Source of the DNA: Streptococcus sp. zg-86
GTDB lineage: Bacteria; Bacillota; Bacilli; Lactobacillales; Streptococcaceae
Direction of reading: 5' to 3'
Length of the DNA stretch: 64,000 nucleotides
Assembly (NCBI RefSeq): GCF_017639855.1
Contig: NZ_CP072115.1
Location: forward strand, 1,426,001-1,490,000
Under the pieces are notes generated by a model, which was not told where the DNA came from, did no database searches, and worked only from the letters and a program-made list of their open reading frames with translations. Shown here piece after piece: positions 58,225 through 64,000 of this stretch. Both the position numbers and the translations under genes were made by a program. The stretch's first letter is position 1; each line of letters begins with the position of its first letter.

Positions 58225-59112
58225 TTACACCTTCTCTTTCACGTTTTTGCCAAGAATACCACTTGGTCTTACCAATAAAATGATAATCAAGACAATGTAG
58301 ACAATCGCATCACGGAAGGTATCTAAGCCAATAACATAGGTAAAGGTTTCAATTACTCCGATAACAAAGCCACCTAGCGCAGCACCAGGAATAATTCCAA
58401 TTCCACCTAGAACCGCAGCAACGAAGGCTTTCAAGCCAGGTGTCATCCCCATAAGTGGCTCAATCTGGTTGTAGTATAAACCGAGTAAGACCCCTGCTGC
58501 TCCTGCCAAGGCTGATCCTAAAGCAAAAGTAAAGCTAATCGTACGATTGACATTGATTCCCATTAGCTGTGCTGCATCGCTATCGACAGAAACAGCACGC
58601 ATGGCTTTCCCCATCTTTGTTTTCTGAACAATCAACTGCAAGGCTACCATCAAGAAGAGAGATACACCTAAGATAATCAATTGGATACTGTCTACGGTAA
58701 CAGGGCCAAGGTTAAATTTGGTGGAATCTAAGACCTGAGGAAAAGGTTTAACATCTGCAGTGAAGAAATAAACCATGATGTATTCCAAGAAGAAGGAAAC
58801 ACCAATCGCTGTAATCAGAGCTGCGATACGGGTTGAATTTCGTAAAGGTCGATAGGCCAAAAATTCAATGACAACGCCTAAAATTGCTGTCCCAATCATG
58901 GTAGCAATCAAGGCAACGAATAAGCGAAGACCTCCATTTGAAATAAAGGTTAGCTTATTTAAAAAATAATATCCCATAAAGGCTCCCATCATATAGAGAT
59001 CCCCGTGGGCAAAGTTAATCAGTTTGATAATTCCATATACCATTGTATACCCCAAGGCCAACAAGGCGTACACGGAACCTAAAATCAAACCATTGACCAG
59101 CTGTTGAAGCAT
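58225..59112 (-). CDS. livH: Branched-chain amino acid ABC transporter, permease LivH
   Basis: A 295-residue permease with about eight membrane segments. The N-terminus LVNGLILGSVYALLALGYTMVYGIIKLINFAHGD and the coupling loop KTKMGKAMRAVSVDSDAAQLMGIN are family signatures. Separated from livJ by 148 bp that contain a stem-loop. Confidence 0.94.
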   Translation of the reverse strand: MLQQLVNGLILGSVYALLALGYTMVYGIIKLINFAHGDLYMMGAFMGYYFLNKLTFISNGGLRLFVALIATMIGTAILGVVIEFLAYRPLRNSTRIAALITAIGVSFFLEYIMVYFFTADVKPFPQVLDSTKFNLGPVTVDSIQLIILGVSLFLMVALQLIVQKTKMGKAMRAVSVDSDAAQLMGINVNRTISFTFALGSALAGAAGVLLGLYYNQIEPLMGMTPGLKAFVAAVLGGIGIIPGAALGGFVIGVIETFTYVIGLDTFRDAIVYIVLIIILLVRPSGILGKNVKEKV

Positions 59113-59196
59113 GTGTTCACCAAACTTTCTAAAAGATTCATACTAGCCGCTTTCCTAATTCGCAAGGCTATTCTTTGACTGTCTATACATGGCAAT

Positions 59197-59224
59197 GGAG
59201 TCTGGGACAATCGTCCTAGACTCC
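59197..59224 (-). other. Stem-loop between livJ and livH
   Basis: GGAGTCT-A-GGAC / GTCC-C-AGACTCC around a 4-nt loop, without a T-run. Hairpins here commonly stabilise the mRNA of the binding protein relative to the membrane genes (inference). Confidence 0.65.
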
Positions 59225-59260
59225 TTGCTTGTATCAGTAAATAATAATGACTATTATTGA

Positions 59261-60445
59261 TTATTTAGCTGCTTCTGTAAGAGATACTGTATCAACTGTA
59301 TCTGCTTTACCATCTTTCAAGCTCACCACGTAGACAGATTTTACAACGTTGTGGTCTTTGTCAATAGACATTTTACCAGTTACTCCGTCAAAGTCTTTCA
59401 AAGCAGCCAATTTATCTTTTACTTCTACAGAGTTTTTAGATCCTTTTGATGCTTCTGCCGCCATATAAACTGAGTCATAAGCAAGTGCTGAGAACATTGA
59501 AGGTTCTTCACCGTATTCTTTCATGTATGCATCGTGGAATTCCTTCGCACGCTCGCTTGCTGACGGAACAAAGGCAGAAAGGTAGTAAACCTTGTTGGCT
59601 GCTGAAGCTGTTGCCAATTCTGCAAACAATGGTGAGTCAAAACCGTCTGAACCAAGGATTGGTTTGTCAATACCAAGACCACGTGCTTGTTTTACGATTG
59701 TCCCTGTTTCATTGTAGTAACCTGGCATGATAATGGCATCAAAGTCAAGACCTTTTAATTTTGTAAGGGCTGCTTGGAAATCTTTATCTCCTGAAGCAAA
59801 GGTAATAGTTGAGACAATCTCACCCTTGTAGGCATTTTGGAAGGATTCTGCAACACCTTTACCATAATCTGAAGAGTTGTCATAGTAAAGAACAACTTTC
59901 TTAGCGTTCAAGTTCTTTGTTGCATATTCTGCCATAATTTCACCTTGGTATCCATCCGTAAAGGTTGTACGGAAGAAGAAATCTTGTACTTTTCCTTCGC
60001 TGTTAACAACAAGGTCTGTTTGCGTTCCTGAAGGAGTAATCATTGGTACACCTGCAGCTGTTACGTTTGCGATAGAAGCGCCTGACGCACCTGAAGTTGC
60101 AGGGCCGATGATAATGTTTACACCTTCACTAGCAAGGCTGGTTGCAACAGTCGCTGCTTCAGCAGTTTCTGATTTGTTGTCTTTAGCAACTACTTCGATT
60201 TTTTTACCGTCAACACCACCTGCTGCATTGATTTCTTTTACAGCAAGGTCCGCACCATTTTTTTCTGTTTGACCATAAGATGAAACAGCACCTGACAATT
60301 CTAAGTTATAACCGATTTTCAATGTATCTTCTTTTAATTCAGTACCAGTCGCAGATGAGTTGGTGCTCGATACATTTCCGCAGGCAGCAAGAAGCGCTGC
60401 AGAAGCAAAGCTAAGCAATGCTAATTTGAATTTACTTGTTTTCAT
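59261..60445 (-). CDS. livJ: Branched-chain amino acid-binding lipoprotein LivJ
   Basis: A 394-residue substrate-binding lipoprotein. The signal peptide (1–21) ends in the lipobox LLAACG with the lipidated cysteine C22. The mature part is a periplasmic-binding-protein type I fold (Peripla_BP_6), seen in LKIGYNLELSGAVSSYGQ, KIEVVAKDNKSE and INIIIGPATSGASG-like stretches. It delivers leucine, isoleucine or valine to LivHM; other amino acids cannot be excluded. First gene of livJHMGF with a strong promoter. Confidence 0.94.
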   Translation of the reverse strand: MKTSKFKLALLSFASAALLAACGNVSSTNSSATGTELKEDTLKIGYNLELSGAVSSYGQTEKNGADLAVKEINAAGGVDGKKIEVVAKDNKSETAEAATVATSLASEGVNIIIGPATSGASGASIANVTAAGVPMITPSGTQTDLVVNSEGKVQDFFFRTTFTDGYQGEIMAEYATKNLNAKKVVLYYDNSSDYGKGVAESFQNAYKGEIVSTITFASGDKDFQAALTKLKGLDFDAIIMPGYYNETGTIVKQARGLGIDKPILGSDGFDSPLFAELATASAANKVYYLSAFVPSASERAKEFHDAYMKEYGEEPSMFSALAYDSVYMAAEASKGSKNSVEVKDKLAALKDFDGVTGKMSIDKDHNVVKSVYVVSLKDGKADTVDTVSLTEAAK

Positions 60446-60485
60446 AAAAACTCCTTAAAACTTTCTTAATTTTTGCGATGTATCT

Positions 60486-60514
60486 AATATACTGAATTAT
60501 CTGAAAATTGTCAA
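60486..60514 (-). promoter_or_regulatory. liv operon promoter
   Basis: On the minus strand: TTGACA (60509–60514), 17-bp spacer, TATATT (60486–60491). The spacer contains TTTTCAGATAATTCA. As I recall, CodY sites have the form AATTTTCWGAAAATT; TTTTCAGATAATT is a fair match and would fit amino-acid control. Confidence 0.8.
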
Positions 60515-60533
60515 CAAAAAAAGAAAAATAATT

Positions 60534-60809
60534 TTACAAACTATTTTTCTCTTCTTCTTGGCGCCATAAACTACCGACAAAATCCCTATCCATTTCTTTA
60601 AAATGCGACGGAACAACCTTTTTCACAAACCGTTCTTTTTTTAATGTGGCCATCAGAGTTTCAACGCTCTCCTGAGGAACATATAACAGTAGATAGCGCA
60701 AACGCCTAGAATGATAAATAATATCTCCATATTGACTCAATTTTCGCGCATCGCGATTGTAATAAAGATAGACTGCTAAACTCATTCGTTCTTGTTTTTC
60801 AAATGCCAT
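60534..60809 (-). CDS. DUF2129 (YlbG/UPF0298) family protein
   Basis: A 91-residue cytoplasmic protein with [31 protein letters not shown] followed by [11 protein letters not shown], the pattern of the YlbG family. GAGGAA lies ahead of the ATG. It sits between clpP and livJ. Function unknown. Confidence 0.85.
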   Translation of the reverse strand: MAFEKQERMSLAVYLYYNRDARKLSQYGDIIYHSRRLRYLLLYVPQESVETLMATLKKERFVKKVVPSHFKEMDRDFVGSLWRQEEEKNSL

Positions 60810-60927
60810 ACGTTTCCTCTTTCACTTCTTCTATTTTCCATTATATCAAAAAATAGACCATTTGATAGTGATGAACTCTATTTGTTTTTGGCAATCTTTC
60901 AAGAATGGCTACATACCCTAGATCAAC

Positions 60928-60959
60928 CAAAAAGAGGCTAGAAAAAGTACCTAACCTCT
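60928..60959 (-). terminator. Terminator of clpP
   Basis: AGAGGTTAG…CTAGCCTCT stem with one G-U or mismatched pair, then TTTTTGG on the minus strand, 26 bp after the clpP stop. Confidence 0.75.
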
Positions 60960-60984
60960 ATTTACAGTAAGACAATCTCACATC

Positions 60985-61575
60985 CTATTTTAACTGATTA
61001 TTTTCCATAATCTGATCAATGAAGCCATAATCAAGGGTTTCTTTGGCACTCATCCAGTAATCACGTTCCGCATCTTTGTGGATTTGTTTAACACTTTTTC
61101 CTGAATTGTCTGCAAGAATTTTTTCTAGTGTGTTACGGGTTTTTAATAGGTGCTCAGCTGCAATCGCCATATCAGTCTGTTGCGTACCGCCACCAGTACC
61201 GCCCATTGGTTGATGAATCATGTACTCTGCATGTGGCAACATGAAGCGTTTGCCCTTGGCACCACTTGACGCAATAATGGTTCCCATGCTAGCTGCCATC
61301 CCCATAACAATGGTTTGGACATCTGCCTTGATAAAGTTCATGGTGTCCACAATGGCAAGACCTGCTGAGACAGAACCACCAGGAGTATTGACATAGAGAT
61401 AAATATCCTTGGTTGGATCTTGCGCATCAAGGAAGAGCAACTGGGCAATAACAGAATTTGCCATATTGTCTTCAACTGGGCCTGTCAACATGATAATACG
61501 ATCTTTTAAGAGGCGTGAGTAAATATCATACGAGCGCTCCCCACGGCTGGTTTGTTCAATAACTACAGGAATCAT
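60985..61575 (-). CDS. clpP: ATP-dependent Clp protease proteolytic subunit
   Basis: A 196-residue serine peptidase that forms the tetradecameric chamber fed by ClpC, ClpE or ClpX. The catalytic triad is S96 (GMAASMGTI), H121 (YMIHQPMGG) and D172 (DAERDYW). It is a single gene with a CtsR-controlled promoter and its own terminator. Confidence 0.97.
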   Translation of the reverse strand: MIPVVIEQTSRGERSYDIYSRLLKDRIIMLTGPVEDNMANSVIAQLLFLDAQDPTKDIYLYVNTPGGSVSAGLAIVDTMNFIKADVQTIVMGMAASMGTIIASSGAKGKRFMLPHAEYMIHQPMGGTGGGTQQTDMAIAAEHLLKTRNTLEKILADNSGKSVKQIHKDAERDYWMSAKETLDYGFIDQIMENNQLK

Positions 61576-61602
61576 AGTGTTCTCCTTTTCGATTTTGAGA
61601 TT

Positions 61603-61632
61603 ATTATACTTAAATAGTCAAAAAAGGTCAAA
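61603..61632 (-). promoter_or_regulatory. clpP promoter with CtsR box
   Basis: On the minus strand: TTGACC (61626–61631), 17-bp spacer, TATAAT (61603–61608). The plus strand shows AGTCAAA-AAA-GGTCAAA (61616–61632), an exact CtsR direct repeat (RGTCAAA-N3-RGTCAAA) covering the -35. Heat-shock derepression is predicted. Confidence 0.93.
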
Positions 61633-61754
61633 TAAAAAACTTGAGACGGAGGGAGATTGTCTCCTACGTAATAATGATTACTCTTCTAATATCTTTGAAA
61701 TACTTTTTTAAGTAGTACGGATGCAAGCAACCTCCTTCGGCGTTTCATAGCTTA

Positions 61755-61813
61755 TTTTTGAGCCTAAGGTCTCAAAAAGCCCGTGACTAGCAACCGTTTT
61801 GCAGTTGCTAGTC
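61755..61813. other. Pair of hairpins between clpP and upp
   Basis: TTTTTGAG…CTCAAAAA (61755–61778) and a perfect 10-bp stem GACTAGCAAC…GTTGCTAGTC (61785–61813). Neither has an adjoining gene end. The rest of this 440-bp gap has no coding sequence that I would support. Confidence 0.5.
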
Positions 61814-61960
61814 TTACACTACTACGAAAGTATCATCTTTGACTCACTTCGTTCGCTCCATTTTCTTAATGAGTAGATAGTTATAAGACAAGATAGCTCT
61901 TCTTGAAGATTAGCGAGTATTATTTTTACAGGCAGAAAATGATACAATATAGCAAAAAAA

Positions 61961-62006
61961 GAGTGAGTACAAGCGATTTCTACGAAATCACAAGTAAATC
62001 TCACTC
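61961..62006 (-). terminator. Terminator of upp (family C hairpin)
   Basis: GAGTGAG…CTCACTC arms with an inner GATTTC-TAC-GAAATC stem, followed by TTTTTTTGC on the minus strand, 9 bp after the upp stop. It has the same build as the hairpins after atpC, zwf and adh. Confidence 0.8.
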
Positions 62007-62015
62007 CTGTCTTTC

Positions 62016-62645
62016 TTATTTTGTACCGAACAAGCGGTCTCCTGCATCTCCCAAACCTGGAACGATGTAGCCTTTTTCATTTAATTTTTCATCTAGAGCT
62101 GCGGTGAAAATATCCACATCTGAATGAGCTTCTTGAAGAGCTTTGACACCTTCAGGTGCTGCAACAAGGCAGACAAATTTGATATTGGTTGCTCCGCGGT
62201 TTTTAAGCGAATCAATTGCCAAAATAGCAGAGCCTCCAGTTGCAAGCATTGGGTCTACTACAAAAATTTGACGTTGGTCGATGTCCTCTGGTAATTTCAC
62301 CAAATATTCAACTGGTTGCAGGGTTTCTTCATCGCGGTACATTCCGATATGACCAACTTTGGCTGCGGGTACTAGACTAAGTAGACCGTCCACCATTCCA
62401 ATTCCGGCACGTAAGATTGGGACAATCGCTAATTTTTTCCCTGCGATTTGTTTTTGAACTGTTTTGGTAATCGGTGTTTCAATTTCAACATCTTCTAATG
62501 GCAAATCACGTAGCACTTCATATCCCATCAACATGGCAATTTCATCAACTAACTCACGGAAAGCCTTTGTTGATGTATCTGTACGACGTAAGATAGACAA
62601 TTTATGCTGAATAAGTGGATGTGCAATAACTTGGAATTTCTCCAT
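62016..62645 (-). CDS. upp: Uracil phosphoribosyltransferase
   Basis: A 209-residue enzyme that joins uracil and PRPP to give UMP in pyrimidine salvage. The PRPP-binding motif is [17 protein letters not shown] and the uracil-binding C-terminus [21 protein letters not shown] lies ahead of the ATG at 62645. Single-gene unit. Confidence 0.97.
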   Translation of the reverse strand: MEKFQVIAHPLIQHKLSILRRTDTSTKAFRELVDEIAMLMGYEVLRDLPLEDVEIETPITKTVQKQIAGKKLAIVPILRAGIGMVDGLLSLVPAAKVGHIGMYRDEETLQPVEYLVKLPEDIDQRQIFVVDPMLATGGSAILAIDSLKNRGATNIKFVCLVAAPEGVKALQEAHSDVDIFTAALDEKLNEKGYIVPGLGDAGDRLFGTK

Positions 62646-62690
62646 GATGTAACCTCTTCTATTTGTTTTTTCTATTTTACCAAAAAATAT

Positions 62691-62717
62691 GAAAAAAAGC
62701 TCGCCAAAATGGCAAAC
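62691..62717 (-). terminator. Terminator between the metalloprotease gene and upp
   Basis: GTTTGCCA / TGGCGAGC stem (62699–62717, two G-U pairs) with a 3-nt loop and TTTTTTTC on the minus strand; also T-rich on the plus side. Confidence 0.75.
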
Positions 62718-62738
62718 TTTTTATGAGAGAATGAAAAA

Positions 62739-64000
62739 TCATGACCGATAAATCGAACTTCTAAAGTCATCTGTATCGAGTAAATAAGCACGGTAAATAG
62801 CTTCTTTTAATGCGAAGAGGCTATTTGTCGCTTTCTTAGCCTTGAAGGCTGCAAGATCAGCCTGAACGGCTTCATTTATCAATTGTTTTATCGTATCTTG
62901 ATTTGCTGTATAGGTCTGCTTGTTGTAGGTGAAGGTAACTGGTTTCAACTGCGCAACCTTCTCTAAACGACGTTTGTACATAGCCTTCTTGAAAGCATGG
63001 AAATCAGCATATTGACCATTGGTAATTTTCTTGAGAATGTACTCATCGTTAAAGGTCTTGCCTTCTGCCAGCGCTGCTGCTCGATATTGGTTAGATAGGT
63101 AGGCGATAAACCCATCATAACCTGTTTCAGCTAGTAATTCATTACTCAAGCGCTTAATACTCAAGCTGTCCACAGAACCATGTGGATTGGTCAAACCGCT
63201 ATAATTCGCTGCAAATAGAACCTCTGTCTCATAGCCATTTTTACCAATCTTCTCTTTGTTACCATGGAAACCATGAGTGCCAAGAAGAATATCATTGTCT
63301 ACTAAATCATCAACGCTCGTAAAGGTTAATAGGTTCAACTCTTCAGCGGTCATTTGACGAATTTTCGACTCACCTAGCTCATTTAAGCGTTCGATTTTCT
63401 TGTAGAACAGGGCTTGATCTTCTTTTGGCAAGTCAACCAAGGCATTTCCTTCCAAGGCTTCTAGGGTATAAATGACATCCATGCGTCCTTGAAGGTAGTC
63501 TTTTAAATCTGCTTCGCTTTGGAAGCGGTCTGGTGATAGATTGTGAACACGGTTGTTTGCAAATTTTCCACCGTCAACTGTCGAAAAGTCTGCGTGGGTG
63601 TTCAGTGCGAAAATTTGGTTGGTAGCTGAGCTAGTTGATTGCAAAAGACCTTGGGCGTAGATTTCTGCACCAAATGCTTCTCTACGACCGTAACCGCCTA
63701 GATAGATTGTTCCATCCAAATTATGAACCATTTCATGGGTAAATACAGACTGGCCATATAGGTTGAGCATCCCATCCAAAACAAAATGAACCAAGTATCC
63801 CGTCGCATAAGCTCCTAGACCATTTGAAGTATAGTATTTTCCAATAGGTGCAAAGAAATCTGTCATCCGACTAGATGCCCCTTCTCCAAATTTCGGCATC
63901 CAGTGCGAAGCCTTATTCCCAAATTGCGGAATGAGGTAGCCATCCCATGACGGAATTGGCATATCACGTCGATTGTAGAGGCGTTCCTTAACTTCTGGTT
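62739..64000 (-). CDS. M26-type (ZmpB/ZmpC/IgA1-protease-like) zinc metalloprotease, C-terminal part
   Basis: The frame is open to the window edge; 420 codons of the C-terminus are present. The zinc site HEMVH lies in FTHEMVHNLDG, with a downstream glutamate in REAFGAEIYAQGLL as the likely third ligand. This is the arrangement of gram-positive M26 surface proteases (ZmpA/B/C and IgA1 protease). After the active site comes a region rich in Asp, Lys and Asn that ends without an anchor; in this family the LPXTG signal is near the N-terminus, outside the window. Which member it is, and its target, cannot be told from this part. A terminator follows the stop. Confidence 0.88.
   Translation of the reverse strand, partial: PEVKERLYNRRDMPIPSWDGYLIPQFGNKASHWMPKFGEGASSRMTDFFAPIGKYYTSNGLGAYATGYLVHFVLDGMLNLYGQSVFTHEMVHNLDGTIYLGGYGRREAFGAEIYAQGLLQSTSSATNQIFALNTHADFSTVDGGKFANNRVHNLSPDRFQSEADLKDYLQGRMDVIYTLEALEGNALVDLPKEDQALFYKKIERLNELGESKIRQMTAEELNLLTFTSVDDLVDNDILLGTHGFHGNKEKIGKNGYETEVLFAANYSGLTNPHGSVDSLSIKRLSNELLAETGYDGFIAYLSNQYRAAALAEGKTFNDEYILKKITNGQYADFHAFKKAMYKRRLEKVAQLKPVTFTYNKQTYTANQDTIKQLINEAVQADLAAFKAKKATNSLFALKEAIYRAYLLDTDDFRSSIYRS

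Noticed and set aside
61822..62004. Minus-strand frame of 60 codons after upp
   Set aside because: It consists of the upp terminator hairpin and AT-rich intergenic DNA, with no ribosome-binding site.
62739..64000. Start of the metalloprotease at the methionine at 63962
   Set aside because: The frame stays open to the window edge (…ERLYNRRDMPIPSW), and the family is much larger, so the methionine is internal.

Overview
The window reads as chromosome of a low-GC streptococcus, most likely Streptococcus suis or a close relative (inference, no database search). Grounds: the order pheS–acetyltransferase–pheT; an ATP synthase operon that begins with atpE (E-B-F-H-A-G-D-C); murA–epuA–endA; rnc–smc and HAD–HAD–ftsY clusters; a clpP promoter with a CtsR box; and a gram-positive M26-type zinc metalloprotease at the right edge. 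Almost every gene lies on the minus strand. The exceptions are a three-gene metal-permease-like operon, zwf and an rpiR-type regulator.

Layout. 1–4.4 kb: pheT (3' end cut by the window), an acetyltransferase and pheS behind a T-box leader. 4.4–21.3 kb: accessory glucuronide catabolism. It holds two NagZ-like GH3 enzymes, a HAD phosphatase, a GH79 heparanase/glucuronidase-like enzyme, uxuB-uxuA-uxaC-kdgA, a GntR regulator, a GH2 beta-glucuronidase, kdgK and a GPH-type symporter. Together these give a complete route from imported glucuronide to pyruvate plus glyceraldehyde-3-phosphate. Two promoters of this locus carry the same palindrome inside the -35/-10 spacer and a cre-like site just downstream, which predicts joint control by the local GntR protein and CcpA. 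21.4–24.6 kb: acetyltransferase, endA, epuA, murA and a DUF1146 protein. 25–31.7 kb: ATP synthase. 31.7–34.7 kb: dgkB and ligA. 34.9–36.8 kb (+): a 46-aa protein, a YraQ-type permease and a TIGR03943 protein. 37.4–38.9 kb (+): zwf. 39.8–42.7 kb: ftsY and two Cof-type HAD phosphatases. 43–48.9 kb: malic/malolactic enzyme, a beta-glucoside PTS, its RpiR-type regulator and a 6-phospho-beta-glucosidase. This block sits between smc and the HAD–HAD–ftsY genes and looks inserted. 49.3–53.5 kb: smc and rnc. 54–55.1 kb: a zinc alcohol dehydrogenase with a strong cre site. 55.8–60.4 kb: a branched-chain amino acid ABC transporter (livJHMGF). 60.5–62.6 kb: a DUF2129 protein, clpP and upp. 62.7 kb to the end: the C-terminal part of an M26-type metalloprotease.

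The most unusual content is between the genes. Several families of small structured repeats fill nearly every gap over 300 bp. One family consists of ~105-bp RUP-like elements with terminal inverted repeats, one copy sitting inside the pheS T-box transcript. A second is BOX-like elements that share the ends of the 105-bp element but carry arrays of hairpins with different stems joined by a constant linker. A third family lies between atpG and atpD and has stems that differ in sequence while their flanks are conserved. A fourth is hairpins at the 3' ends of atpC, adh, zwf and upp. Two loci show these elements nested inside one another, and one terminal repeat supplies the stop codon of ftsY. 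No rRNA, tRNA, CRISPR array, complete insertion sequence or prophage was seen.
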